64,000 nucleotides of DNA from Stieleria tagensis (GTDB lineage Bacteria > Planctomycetota > Planctomycetia > Pirellulales > Pirellulaceae): the NCBI RefSeq assembly GCF_024129865.1, contig NZ_JAMYFE010000019.1, forward strand, positions 1 through 64,000. The letters are read 5' to 3'. Below are positions 8,606 to 17,830 of this stretch, in pieces. Under the pieces are notes generated by a model. The model searched no databases. It was not told the origin of the DNA and saw nothing but the letters and a program-made list of their open reading frames with translations. How positions within the stretch are numbered: the stretch's first letter is position 1; each line of letters opens with the position of its first letter. A program made the position numbers and the translations under genes.

Positions 8606-11600
8606 ATGAGACCTGCTTCGCAGAAGCCATCGTCGCCGCTGGCCGAGGAAGACGACGAGACATCGGACACGGTCCGGCCGATTCAAATTCAGATTGATTC
8701 GGCCGGTTGCGTGAACTACGCCAGCTACCAGAATTCAAGTCCGCTGCTGCGCAATCTGGCGATCACCAACAACTCCAATGACAGTCTGTCCGATCTGCGA
8801 TTGGAGCTGTCCTCAGCACCTGGTTTTGTCCAACCAAAAGTCTGGCAAATTGATCGTATCGATTCTGAAACGACGATCACCTTGCCGACCGGCGACATCC
8901 GGCTTGACCCCGGATACTTGGATGCCTTGAACGAAGCCGAGCAAGGTTGTTTGCAAATTAGACTGTACGATCAAGATCGATTGATCGGCGATGCCCAGCA
9001 CGACCTGCGTGTGTTAGCCCGCGACGAATGGGGCGGCGTTGGTGCGATGGGCGAACTGCTATCGGCCTTTGTTCAACCCAACGATCCGGCGATCAACCTG
9101 TTGCTGAAATCTGCGAGCGATATTTTGGTCGACCATGGCCGATCAGGCGCGCTTGATGGTTACCGCTGCAACGACCCCAGTCGCGTGTATCTGTTGGCAT
9201 CCGCACTTTGGTCCGCGGTTGCAGATCGAGGACTCAGTTATGCCAGTCCCCCCAAAAGTTTCGAACGGGTCGGTCAAAAAACGCGCCGTCCGAGTACCGT
9301 TTTAGACGCCGGGTTGGCAACCTGTTTAGATAGCACGTTGCTGCTGGCCGCGGCACTCGAGGCAATGGGGTTGCACCCGATCATTGTGCTTAAACGCGAT
9401 CACTGCTTTGTCGGTGTTTGGATGATCGAAAGCAGTTTCGGCCGTCTGATCGAAACCGATTGCAGTGAAGTCCGCAAAGCGATCGCAGGAAAGGAATTGA
9501 TCGTTTTCGAAACGACATTGTTGACCCATCGCCCGGCCGCACGATTTGACGATGCAATCAAAGTTGCCGCATCCAATCTAGACGTCGAAGAACAACCGCA
9601 GTTTGTTGCTGCGATCGATGTCGCGCGCGCACGGATGGTTAAGATCCGGCCGCTGGCGTCACATCATCGTCCTGACAGCGACACTTCAAACGATGCGCAG
9701 ATCCGATCGCATGGTTTGGACCTGCCGGTGAATGATCCGGGGCCACGGCCGTTGCCGCCGGAAACCAAGCCGACCACACCGGACGGCCGAATCGATCGTT
9801 GGCATCGAAAGCTGTTGGATTTGACGCTCCGCAATCGGCTGCTTCACTTCCGTTGGACAAAGCAAACGATTCCTTTTGTCTGTCCCGAAGTTTCTAAATT
9901 GGAAGACCGATTGTCCCAAGGCAAACGGCTGCGGGTCGTTTCCTTGCCTGATGCCAATGTTACCGCCGGCAGAGATGCCGAACATCATCGAACGACGCAG
10001 CACGAAGACCTGGAATCCGAGTACGCAAGCGCAGCACTTGAGCGCGGTGAAGTCTGTGCAACCTTGGGCGGTGAAGATCTAGCGAAGCGTTTAACCGCGT
10101 TGTATCGCAGTTCACGCAACGATTTGGCCGAAGGCGGATCGAACACGTTGTTTTTGGCGGTCGGTTTTTTGATCTGGAAAGAACATCCCAGTGACACACG
10201 CACGTTGCGTGCCCCGCTGTTATTGGTTCCGGTCAAATTGATTCGCAAAAGTGCTAATTCGTTGTATCAATTGGCCCACCACGAAGACGATGTGCGGTTC
10301 AACGCGACGTTGATCCAAAAGCTAAAACGCGACTTCGATTGTGATCTCTCGCAGTTTGAAAATGAACTGCCGACGGACAAAACTGGCGTTGATGTTCCAC
10401 AGGTCCTAGATTCGGTGCGACGTCTGGTGCGTGAGATCCCAGGGTTCGAGGTGATTGCGGAAACCGCGCTGTCTCGGTTCTCGTTTTCGAAGTACCTGAT
10501 GTGGAAAGACTTGGTCGATCGCAGTGACCAATTGGAACAGAATCGTGTCGTCCGGCATCTGGTCCGAGATCCAGACAAACCGTTCCTTGCCGCAGTCGAC
10601 ACAGCGATTGTCGCTCCGGCAGAGATCGACGGTCGATACGATCCAGTCGATTTAGTGCATCCCTTGGACGCCGATTCAACACAATTGGCCGCCGTGATGG
10701 CGGCCGCCGAAGGCCACGATTTTGTTTTGGTCGGACCGCCGGGCACCGGCAAAAGTCAAACGATCGCCAACATGATCGCGCAGTGTTTGGCGGCGGGGAA
10801 AACCGTGTTGTTTGTTGCGGAAAAGACAGCTGCGTTGGACGTCGTCCAGCGTCGTTTACATCAGCACGGTCTGGGAGATTTCTGTGTCGAATTACACAGC
10901 AACAAAGCCGAACGCAAGCGATTCTTGCGACAACTGGATCAAGCTTGGCAGAATGGACGCCCAGATCAAAATGGAGATCCACAGGACGACTGGATTCAGA
11001 TCAACGCAGAACTGAAACTGCGGCGTGATCAATTGAATGAATATGTCAACGCCGTTCACCAGCGGGCCGCGAACGGTTGGACGCCCTATCAGGCAATGGG
11101 TGTTTCGATTCAAGGCCAATCCATCGACACGCCATCACTTCATTGGAATGATCCGAATGAACATGATCTGCAACAATTTCAACAGTTGGTCACGGTCGTC
11201 GGCGACGTGGCACGGAATTTTGATGCGGTTCGTGATTTGGATCCACTGACTGCGATCACGCATACCGAGTGGTCGATCCAATGGGAGCGTGATCTGCTGC
11301 AACAGTGCGATCGGTTGGCCGAAACGATTTCCAGTTTCGGACCTCATTTGACGCAGTTTTGTGATTCGATTGGACTGCAATGTGATGACGCCCCAGCCGA
11401 ACAATTAGGCCATCTTTATCAATTGGCGCGAGAACTGGTCGACACTGCTGGGGAAGATTACCGCACTGTGTTTGATCCACAACTCGCACAGTTGCCGGCT
11501 GATCTGTCCGATCTGAAACAGGCGATCACCCGCTACGATGCCGCCGCATCGGCGTGCGGTGCAACGATCGACGATGATGTCTTACGCCAATTGCCGATCG

Positions 11601-13867
11601 ATCAGATGGATCGGGACTGGCGCGATGCCAGCGCGTCGATCTGGCCGCTGTCGGCGCTGCGTCGACACAAACTGCAAAAGCGGATGCAGCGTTTTGCCAA
11701 TCTCGGCGTTCTTGACCCGGCCAATGATCTGCAATTGGTTCGGGAAATGCAGCAGCAAATGGCGCGGATCGACGCCAATCCATTGGCGAGACGTGATCAT
11801 TTGTGGCAGCACCGCAAGACGCCTATCGCGGCGACAGACCGACATCTACGCCGGTGCCAATCGATCGAGAAATTGATTCAGGAAATCGGTCGTTCGATCG
11901 CCGGCTCCGAATCTCAAGTGAGTGCGTTGCGTGATCGATTGACGCTGCGTTTGGAAGGTTTATCAACCGAATCGGCACTTGATTCGATCGCCAGACGCTT
12001 TGTGGCCAGCTACGAAGAATACGATGCGTCAGCAGGTTTGTTCGAACATTTAGCCGGTGACAAAGCGTCTCCCCGCGATTCGCTGACCGCATTGGCCGAT
12101 GCATCCGAAATGGTGCAGCGAATCCAGTCCAACCGGACTGGATTACAACGTTGGACGCTATGGCAGACGGTGCACCAACGTTCGATTGAACTGGGTCTGG
12201 GACCCTTTTCAAACGCGATCCAGTGCGGCGCAGTTTCCACTGAATCGGCCGTCGAACGATTTCGTTTGGCCTACGTCCGTTGGTGGTTGCCACTGGTGAT
12301 CGATTCCAGTGACGTACTGCGACGTTTCCAGCGTTTGCAGCACGAACATGTGATTGCCGAATTTGATCAATTCGACTCCGCCGCCCGTGGCGCGGCGGCG
12401 GATCGAGTGCGACAGTCAATCGCGCATCGATTGCCAGCCCAAAGCGACGTACCGCGAAAAAGCGAATTGGGAATGCTGCGTCATCAAATCGGACTCAAGC
12501 GTCCCAGCAAATCGATCCGCTCGTTGATCTCGTTGATGCCCCAGCACTTCGCATCTCTGGCGCCATGTTTGTTGATGTCACCGCTCTCGATTGCGCAATA
12601 TCTGCCTGCAGATCAACCGGCCTTTGACGTCGTGATCTTTGACGAGGCATCCCAGATCACGACCTGGGACGCGATCGGTGCGATCGCCCGAGGTCGTCAA
12701 ACGATCATTGTCGGCGACCCCAAACAATTGCCGCCGACCAATTTTTTTGACGGCGGTGACGACGATGAAGACGACGAGGAACTGCTGGACTATGAACGAG
12801 ATCTCGAGAGCATCTTGGACGAAGCCAAGGCATCGGGGCTGCCTCTGTTGCAGCTGAACTGGCACTATCGGAGCCGGCATGAGTCGCTGATCGCATTTTC
12901 AAATCACCATTACTACGATGATCAATTGGTCACGTTTCCATCGCCGGAAACGAGTGATAGCGCTGTCTCACTGCGCCACTTGCCGCAGACCCACTACGAC
13001 CGCGGCAAAACCAGAACCAACGAAATGGAAGCCCAGGCGATCGTTGCCGAAGCGATCAATCGCATGAAAGCTTGGTTGCAGCTACCGGCCGAACAACGCA
13101 AAACGTTGGGGATTGTCACGTTCAACAGTCAACAACAAACGTTGATTCTAGACCTATTAGATGAAGCCCAACGGGAATCACCGGAGATCGGTTGGTTCTT
13201 TGATGAACAGCGGATCGAACCAACCGTGGTCAAAAATCTGGAGAACGTTCAGGGCGATGAACGAGACCTGATGTTGTTCTCGATTACGTTTGGGCCGGAC
13301 GCATCTGGCAAAGTACCGCTGACGTTTGGAGCACTTAATCGTGAGGGTGGCGAGCGACGATTGAATGTCGCGATCACCCGAGCTCGAGAAGAACTGATCG
13401 TGTTTTCGTCGTTCACTGCCGACCAATTGGACGCCGAGCGGTCGAAATCACGTGGCGTTCAAGATCTGAAACATTTTCTAGCGTTCGCGGAATCCGACAG
13501 CGTTGCAAACTTTGATCCGGCACATCCTGCCGCCGAAGAGATCGGTTCGCAGTTTGTCGCTGCGATGGCACAGCGACTAAAACGCATGGGATGGGATGTC
13601 GCCGAGCAAATTGGAGCCTCGGGATTTCGAATTCCACTTGCGATTCGACATCCTGACGACAGCCAGCGATTTCTCGCGGGCATTGAATGTGACGGTTTGG
13701 CGTACCACCGTTCACAAAATGCTCGCGACCGCGACAAAACGCGTGCCACGGTGTTGGAGCAATTGGGATGGACCATGCTGCGCGTTTGGTCACGCGATTG
13801 GTGGTACGACCCCGAGGGTGCCGCGTCAGAGCTGGATCATCAATTGACCGAACTACTGCGTGGCTAG
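8606..13867 (+). CDS. Giant DUF4011 / SF1 helicase / nuclease fusion with transglutaminase-like N-terminus
   Basis: This is a 1753-residue cytoplasmic protein with no signal peptide. Residues about 20-130 look beta-rich. Residues about 170-300 resemble a transglutaminase-like fold, with a possible triad C240 (ATCLDSTLLLAAALEAMG), H266 and D285. DUF4011 begins near 397 with RKLLDLTLRNRLLHF. The helicase halves follow: Walker A GPPGTGKSQT with K716, a long helical insertion to about 1300, Walker B FDEAS with D1346-E1347, then GDPKQLPPT, NWHYRSRHE, and the C-terminal LNVAITRAREELIVF of UPF1-like SF1 enzymes. The last 110 residues contain IECDGLAYH (D1696) and RDRDKTRATVLEQLGW, like MTES_1575/Vsr-type nucleases. 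Such fusions have been discussed as relatives of phage-defence helicases; that role is inference here. No methylase or other defence gene is adjacent. Its stop overlaps the convergent dehydrogenase gene by three bases. Confidence 0.9.
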   Translation: MRPASQKPSSPLAEEDDETSDTVRPIQIQIDSAGCVNYASYQNSSPLLRNLAITNNSNDSLSDLRLELSSAPGFVQPKVWQIDRIDSETTITLPTGDIRLDPGYLDALNEAEQGCLQIRLYDQDRLIGDAQHDLRVLARDEWGGVGAMGELLSAFVQPNDPAINLLLKSASDILVDHGRSGALDGYRCNDPSRVYLLASALWSAVADRGLSYASPPKSFERVGQKTRRPSTVLDAGLATCLDSTLLLAAALEAMGLHPIIVLKRDHCFVGVWMIESSFGRLIETDCSEVRKAIAGKELIVFETTLLTHRPAARFDDAIKVAASNLDVEEQPQFVAAIDVARARMVKIRPLASHHRPDSDTSNDAQIRSHGLDLPVNDPGPRPLPPETKPTTPDGRIDRWHRKLLDLTLRNRLLHFRWTKQTIPFVCPEVSKLEDRLSQGKRLRVVSLPDANVTAGRDAEHHRTTQHEDLESEYASAALERGEVCATLGGEDLAKRLTALYRSSRNDLAEGGSNTLFLAVGFLIWKEHPSDTRTLRAPLLLVPVKLIRKSANSLYQLAHHEDDVRFNATLIQKLKRDFDCDLSQFENELPTDKTGVDVPQVLDSVRRLVREIPGFEVIAETALSRFSFSKYLMWKDLVDRSDQLEQNRVVRHLVRDPDKPFLAAVDTAIVAPAEIDGRYDPVDLVHPLDADSTQLAAVMAAAEGHDFVLVGPPGTGKSQTIANMIAQCLAAGKTVLFVAEKTAALDVVQRRLHQHGLGDFCVELHSNKAERKRFLRQLDQAWQNGRPDQNGDPQDDWIQINAELKLRRDQLNEYVNAVHQRAANGWTPYQAMGVSIQGQSIDTPSLHWNDPNEHDLQQFQQLVTVVGDVARNFDAVRDLDPLTAITHTEWSIQWERDLLQQCDRLAETISSFGPHLTQFCDSIGLQCDDAPAEQLGHLYQLARELVDTAGEDYRTVFDPQLAQLPADLSDLKQAITRYDAAASACGATIDDDVLRQLPIDQMDRDWRDASASIWPLSALRRHKLQKRMQRFANLGVLDPANDLQLVREMQQQMARIDANPLARRDHLWQHRKTPIAATDRHLRRCQSIEKLIQEIGRSIAGSESQVSALRDRLTLRLEGLSTESALDSIARRFVASYEEYDASAGLFEHLAGDKASPRDSLTALADASEMVQRIQSNRTGLQRWTLWQTVHQRSIELGLGPFSNAIQCGAVSTESAVERFRLAYVRWWLPLVIDSSDVLRRFQRLQHEHVIAEFDQFDSAARGAAADRVRQSIAHRLPAQSDVPRKSELGMLRHQIGLKRPSKSIRSLISLMPQHFASLAPCLLMSPLSIAQYLPADQPAFDVVIFDEASQITTWDAIGAIARGRQTIIVGDPKQLPPTNFFDGGDDDEDDEELLDYERDLESILDEAKASGLPLLQLNWHYRSRHESLIAFSNHHYYDDQLVTFPSPETSDSAVSLRHLPQTHYDRGKTRTNEMEAQAIVAEAINRMKAWLQLPAEQRKTLGIVTFNSQQQTLILDLLDEAQRESPEIGWFFDEQRIEPTVVKNLENVQGDERDLMLFSITFGPDASGKVPLTFGALNREGGERRLNVAITRAREELIVFSSFTADQLDAERSKSRGVQDLKHFLAFAESDSVANFDPAHPAAEEIGSQFVAAMAQRLKRMGWDVAEQIGASGFRIPLAIRHPDDSQRFLAGIECDGLAYHRSQNARDRDKTRATVLEQLGWTMLRVWSRDWWYDPEGAASELDHQLTELLRG

Positions 13868-14949
13868 GCAGCGCGACGTTGGCGACTCGCCGCGTCGATG
13901 CGTGTTCGCACATTCGCCATGGCGCCGATTTCACTGGGAGTCGCGCCTGCGTACCAAGCACGGTCTGCGATAGCCTGGACAATCCGTTCGGCGATCGTGA
14001 CAGCGCGAGCACCGGCGGTTCCATTGACCGTTGGCGACATTCCCGACTGAATGCTGATCACAAAATCGTGCAGCTCATCCAGAATGGCGTTTCGAGGTTC
14101 AAGTTCCGTCGAACTGATCTGCAAGTGATCGTTAAACAGTTCGTCCGCATATGCCAACGGATTGTCGGTCGCTTGATCGAGTTCGAATGATCGCTGCACC
14201 AGCATGTCGCTGGGACGAACCATGTGCAGGGCGGGGCCGGAGAAATCAATTTCTGCGAACCCGTTGGACCCGAACACTTGCATGCCACGCGCCGGGGTGG
14301 GGCTGACACGGGAAGCTTTCAGATTGGCGACCAATCCACATTCAAATTCCAGGCGTGCTTCGGCGATGTCTTCGTGGTCGCTGACAACGGCCAAGCCGCT
14401 GGCCGAAACATTGTTGAGCGCGGCATTGGTCATTGCACAGACCAGGTCGATGTCGTGGATCATCAGGTCCATCACCACACCAACGTCCAAACAACGGCCG
14501 GGGAATCGCGAGGCACGGACGGCTTCAACGTATTTCGCGTCGACACCGACGTCACCGAGTGCGGTGAAGGCGGGATTGAATCGTTCGACATGGCCGACCT
14601 GCAGCGTCAGCCGACGCGAATCGGCCAACATCGCCAGTTTGTTGGCGTCGGCCGCCGTGGTGGCCAATGGTTTTTCCACCAGCAAGTGTTTGCCGGCCTT
14701 CAGTAGATCCGTCGCAATTTCGGCATGAGCATCGGTGGGAGCCGCGATCACGGCGGCGTCAATTTTGTCGACTAATTCGCGGTAGTCGGCGACGACAGGC
14801 ACGTCAAACAGTGTTGAGGCATTGTCACGCGCGGAATCGACGGGGTCACTGATCGCGACCAATTCGGCCCCATCGACACTTCCGAGTAGTTTGGCGTGAA
14901 TGCGGCCCAAATGGCCGGCTCCAATAACCGCAACACGTAATCGACTCAT
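13864..14949 (-). CDS. Gfo/Idh/MocA oxidoreductase, probable UDP-GlcNAc 3-dehydrogenase (GnnA-like)
   Basis: This 361-residue protein has an N-terminal Rossmann fold (VAVIGAGHLGRIHAKLL), the family motif LLVEKPLA and the catalytic-region segment MDLMIHDIDLV. Its ATG overlaps the lpxA stop by four bases, so it is the last gene of an lpxC-lpxA unit. In organisms that build lipid A on UDP-GlcNAc3N, GnnA of this family oxidises C3 of UDP-GlcNAc beside lpxA, and an aminotransferase (GnnB, DegT family) then adds the amine. The assignment rests on family plus position. No aminotransferase is adjacent, but a DegT-family gene lies at 24250-25491. If the inference is right, LpxA would place an amide-linked acyl chain. 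Without it the gene is only a generic sugar dehydrogenase. Confidence 0.8.
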   Translation of the reverse strand: MSRLRVAVIGAGHLGRIHAKLLGSVDGAELVAISDPVDSARDNASTLFDVPVVADYRELVDKIDAAVIAAPTDAHAEIATDLLKAGKHLLVEKPLATTAADANKLAMLADSRRLTLQVGHVERFNPAFTALGDVGVDAKYVEAVRASRFPGRCLDVGVVMDLMIHDIDLVCAMTNAALNNVSASGLAVVSDHEDIAEARLEFECGLVANLKASRVSPTPARGMQVFGSNGFAEIDFSGPALHMVRPSDMLVQRSFELDQATDNPLAYADELFNDHLQISSTELEPRNAILDELHDFVISIQSGMSPTVNGTAGARAVTIAERIVQAIADRAWYAGATPSEIGAMANVRTRIDAASRQRRAA

Positions 14950-15758
14950 GCTACTTTCTTGCTCCGTTGGTCTTGGCCACGCCCGTGATGTCCGCTGCAG
15001 GAACGATCGACGCAGTCAAAGAGATGTTTGATGACGGGACGAATCGGGCCTTTGGAGAACATCGTCTCGCGGGCTTTTTCGACACCGACACGCGATCGAT
15101 ACAACAATTTGAAAGCAGCGGTCAAGACCGCGATGTCTTCGGCGGTGTAACCGTGACGTTTCAAACCGATCGAATTGATCGCTCTGGGTTTGGTCGGTTG
15201 GCCATCGACGATGGTGTAGGGCGGTACATCGTGCAGCACGCGGCTCATCGCACTGACAAAGCTCAATTGCCCGACACTAGCAAAGTGCGACACGCCGACT
15301 CCACCGGCCAAGGTGACATCGTTTCCGATTCGAACATGTCCGCCCAACATGCCGTTATTGGCGATCACGATGCGATCGCCGATCTTGCAATCATGGGCGA
15401 TGTGGGTGCCAGCCATGAAGTAGTTGTTGTTTCCGATTTCCGTGATGCCGTCTTCTTTCTCGGTGGCACGGTTGACCGTGCTGTGCTCACGAAAAATGTT
15501 GTTGTCACCGATCACCACCTGCGTCGGTGTTTCTTTGTAGCTGGTGTCTTGGGGGTGAGCTCCGATGATGCTGCCAGGGAAAATGTGGTTGTCTTCGCCG
15601 ATCGTACAGCGACCCGTGACAACCACATGCTCTTCAATCAGCGTTCCATCGCCGATTTTTGCATCGGGGCCGATCACCGAAAAGTGGCCGATTCGGACGC
15701 CGCTTCCGAGCTGCGCTCTGGGATCAACAACGGCTGTTTGAGCGATGACAACACTCAT
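14946..15758 (-). CDS. lpxA: Acyl-ACP--UDP-N-acetylglucosamine O-acyltransferase (lipid A, step 1)
   Basis: This is a 270-residue left-handed beta-helix acyltransferase, close to the 262 residues of E. coli LpxA. Hexapeptide repeats run from residue 8 to about 180. The catalytic-histidine region is GTHIAHDCKIGDRIVIANN. The C-terminal helical part has the LpxA-specific SIGLKRHGYTAEDI and KLLYRS segments. The ORF is open upstream to 15824, but the family N-terminus MSVVIAQTAVVDPRAQLG starts at 15758, so that start is chosen. It lies downstream of lpxC (gap about 180 bp) and overlaps the GnnA-like gene by four bases. The enzyme acts at the cytoplasmic side in LPS lipid A synthesis, which supports a classical outer membrane in this organism. 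Confidence 0.96.
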   Translation of the reverse strand: MSVVIAQTAVVDPRAQLGSGVRIGHFSVIGPDAKIGDGTLIEEHVVVTGRCTIGEDNHIFPGSIIGAHPQDTSYKETPTQVVIGDNNIFREHSTVNRATEKEDGITEIGNNNYFMAGTHIAHDCKIGDRIVIANNGMLGGHVRIGNDVTLAGGVGVSHFASVGQLSFVSAMSRVLHDVPPYTIVDGQPTKPRAINSIGLKRHGYTAEDIAVLTAAFKLLYRSRVGVEKARETMFSKGPIRPVIKHLFDCVDRSCSGHHGRGQDQRSKKVA

Positions 15759-15936
15759 GGCAATCAATGATTCGGAAGGAATTGGAATGAAACGGCAAAA
15801 CTTCATGTTTGTGCCGCGGATCAAGTTGACGTTACTGAATCGATCGACTGAAGATCGAGAGGAATTGGGTGGAAAATCGAAGATCGGCGGAAGAAATGGA
15901 AGAATCTGCGACCATGAATGAATTCGTCGATTTCAC

Positions 15937-16839
15937 TCAAGCAGCTTTTGGTCGCGATTCAAATAAATTGAAACGTTGTTTGGCGTGCGTTTGAACGGCC
16001 AACTCGTGCAACGCTTTGGCCATTCGACCGTTCAGATGATGTCCGCCACGGTAGGAAACGAATTTCCCCACCAACTCGACACCCGCCAGCGCCAAATCGC
16101 CGACCAGATCCAGGGTCTTGTGTCGCGCGCATTCGTTGTTGAAGCGAAGTTGATTGTCGATCGGCCCGTCATCATCAAACACCAACAAGTCTTGATAGCT
16201 GACGTGCTTGGCCACACCCTTGGCGTGCAAGGCTTGAGCCTGGCTTTGCGTGACGAATGTTCGTGCACCTGCGACGTCGCGACTGAATCGAATCGGTGTG
16301 CAGGCAAACCCGTAATTCTGGTTTGCGATCGGACCTTTGTGGTCAAACGCCAATTGGTAACCGAAGTGACTGACACCGGTTTGGATCGGCGATGCCGAGA
16401 TCCATGATTCACCCTCGCGGAGAGTGATCAGTTGTTCGATCACCAGGCGTGGCCGTTGGGCAGCTTGGATCACAAGCCCCGCGCCGCAGAGCGCGTCGAT
16501 GTAGGGTTTGCTGCTACCGTCCAGGCCAGGAAATTCCAGTCCATTGATTTCGACGATGCAATTGTCGATTTCCATGGCGTAAAGCGCCGCCATCAAATGT
16601 TCGATCATTTCGAACTGGGCGTTCCCACGCGATAGATTGGTTCGCAGGGTTGCATCACTGCGGTGTTCGACATGAGCCGGACAGCTGGGGCGGTCAGGCA
16701 GATCTGATCGAACGAGTAAAATGCCGGTGTCGGCGGGTGCAGGACGCATCACCACACACACCTCTTTCGCCGTCCAATAGCCACGGCCCTGAACCTCGCA
16801 AACCGAGGCGATCGAATGCTGGTTGCGCGATAAATTCAC
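15937..16839 (-). CDS. lpxC: UDP-3-O-acyl-N-acetylglucosamine deacetylase
   Basis: This zinc deacetylase catalyses the committed step of lipid A synthesis. Family landmarks are all present: MIEHLMAALYAM with the first zinc histidine, EFPGLDGSSKPY, GARTFVTQSQAQAL, ECARHKTLDLVGDLAL with the His/Asp zinc ligands, and YRGGHHLN with the catalytic histidine. The longest ORF starts at 16872, but the GTG at 16839 has a strong Shine-Dalgarno GGGAGG six bases upstream and matches the E. coli N-terminus better, giving 300 residues. Unlike some planctomycete-chlamydia relatives it is not fused to FabZ. lpxA follows on the same strand. A strong terminator at 16908-16937 separates it from the chaperone gene upstream, so it probably has its own promoter in 16840-16907. 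Confidence 0.96.
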   Translation of the reverse strand: MNLSRNQHSIASVCEVQGRGYWTAKEVCVVMRPAPADTGILLVRSDLPDRPSCPAHVEHRSDATLRTNLSRGNAQFEMIEHLMAALYAMEIDNCIVEINGLEFPGLDGSSKPYIDALCGAGLVIQAAQRPRLVIEQLITLREGESWISASPIQTGVSHFGYQLAFDHKGPIANQNYGFACTPIRFSRDVAGARTFVTQSQAQALHAKGVAKHVSYQDLLVFDDDGPIDNQLRFNNECARHKTLDLVGDLALAGVELVGKFVSYRGGHHLNGRMAKALHELAVQTHAKQRFNLFESRPKAA

Positions 16840-16845
16840 GGTAAG

Positions 16846-16851
16846 CCTCCC
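16846..16851 (-). promoter_or_regulatory. Ribosome binding site deciding the lpxC start
   Basis: Reads GGGAGG on the minus strand, six bases before the GTG at 16839. This favours GTG 16839 over ATG 16872. Confidence 0.75.
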
Positions 16852-16907
16852 TGCCCAAAAGACCGTTGACATCCCGGGTCAGACCAAGGAACTGTCGGTG
16901 GAAAAGA

Positions 16908-16937
16908 AAAGCGACGGAGTTTGAGGTCCGTCGCTTT
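16908..16937 (-). terminator. Rho-independent terminator between the OmpH/Skp gene and lpxC
   Basis: Perfect 11-bp inverted repeat AAAGCGACGGA / TCCGTCGCTTT with an 8-base loop. On the minus strand it is followed by a T-rich run (TTTTCTTTTCC), which fits intrinsic termination of the chaperone transcript 40 bases after its stop. Confidence 0.88.
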
Positions 16938-16977
16938 GATTGATCATTTGCTCGTGATTCGAGCCGGCATTGCCAGA

Positions 16978-17610
16978 CTAACGTCGGGGTGCCGCCGCAC
17001 CGGCCTGGGCGATTTCGTTCTTGAACACATTGTTCAAGTACGTCATCACGGTCGGGGTCATGTTCAGTGCATCGTCGTGGTAAACGATGTTCTTCATCAC
17101 GCCGCGGATCACCGATTCACCTTGGGTTTGGTCCATTTCTTCGCTGTTGTAGCGAAGCACCAAGTTGATCTTGTTGTGTTTAGCGATCAGCTTCACACCT
17201 TCGGAGATCTTTTGATAGTTGTCAAAATAGATCCGTGCTTCGGCATCGGCTAGCTCTTTGCGTTTGCGAGCCATATCCAATCGCAGCTTGGAATCCATTT
17301 CCGCGAACTGCTCTTCCAAAGCGGAATACTCTGGACTTCCGGGCGTCAGCTGTTTCAGCTTGGCCGCGGTCGTTTTAAGCATTTCGCGTTTTTCTTTCAG
17401 CTCTCCGTCGTAAGCTTTTAGATCAGCTTCGACCTTTGCCACTTGTAGCTTGATACCTTCATGGTTTTTGAAGATAGAAGCGACGTCCACGACCGCAACG
17501 CGGTGCGGAGCGGTATCTTGTGCTGAAACGGTACCGGTCGACAGGCCGGCGCCCAACATCGATGCCAATCCGATGGCAATCCCACAGATTTGATGGCGAA
17601 CGGTTCGCAC
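16978..17610 (-). CDS. OmpH/Skp-family periplasmic chaperone
   Basis: This 210-residue protein starts with a signal peptide (about residues 1-31, ending near TGTVSAQD) and continues as a charged helical tentacle region (residues about 55-140) typical of Skp/OmpH, which holds unfolded outer-membrane proteins in the periplasm. The family strand RVAVVDVASIFKNHEG follows the signal peptide. The ORF is open to 17793, but AAGGAG lies seven bases before the GTG at 17610 and the signal peptide begins there. It sits just upstream of lpxC and lpxA, an arrangement known from many Gram-negative bacteria, although a terminator separates them here. The C-terminal tail after about residue 140 (DALNMTPTVMTYLNNVF) is longer than in E. 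coli Skp. Confidence 0.9.
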   Translation of the reverse strand: MRTVRHQICGIAIGLASMLGAGLSTGTVSAQDTAPHRVAVVDVASIFKNHEGIKLQVAKVEADLKAYDGELKEKREMLKTTAAKLKQLTPGSPEYSALEEQFAEMDSKLRLDMARKRKELADAEARIYFDNYQKISEGVKLIAKHNKINLVLRYNSEEMDQTQGESVIRGVMKNIVYHDDALNMTPTVMTYLNNVFKNEIAQAGAAAPRR

Positions 17611-17617
17611 TTTCGCT

Positions 17618-17623
17618 CTCCTT
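17618..17623 (-). promoter_or_regulatory. Ribosome binding site deciding the OmpH/Skp start
   Basis: Reads AAGGAG on the minus strand, seven bases before the GTG at 17610. It argues against the longer ORF beginning at 17793. Confidence 0.8.
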
Positions 17624-17830
17624 GCGTTTTTGAGTCGCACGTCCTTTGCTGTCAGCAATGAATCGAAGGAGATCGTTTCCCGTTCCGATTCGAAATGGAT
17701 CCCCTCAGACATCCGTTGCCTGAAAGAATTCCACCGGTTCACTGACGTACCGAAATCGCTTCGGCTTTTGTTCACTGGTTTGGATTGTGGCAACCCACGC
17801 CAGCCGCGTAAAGATTGATCAGCCTATTTT

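Noticed and set aside
8606-13867. A complete multi-gene defence island around the giant helicase
   Set aside because: Neighbours are a sulfatase and a lipid A gene block; no methylase, restriction, toxin-antitoxin or integrase gene was seen within the flanking 10 kb.
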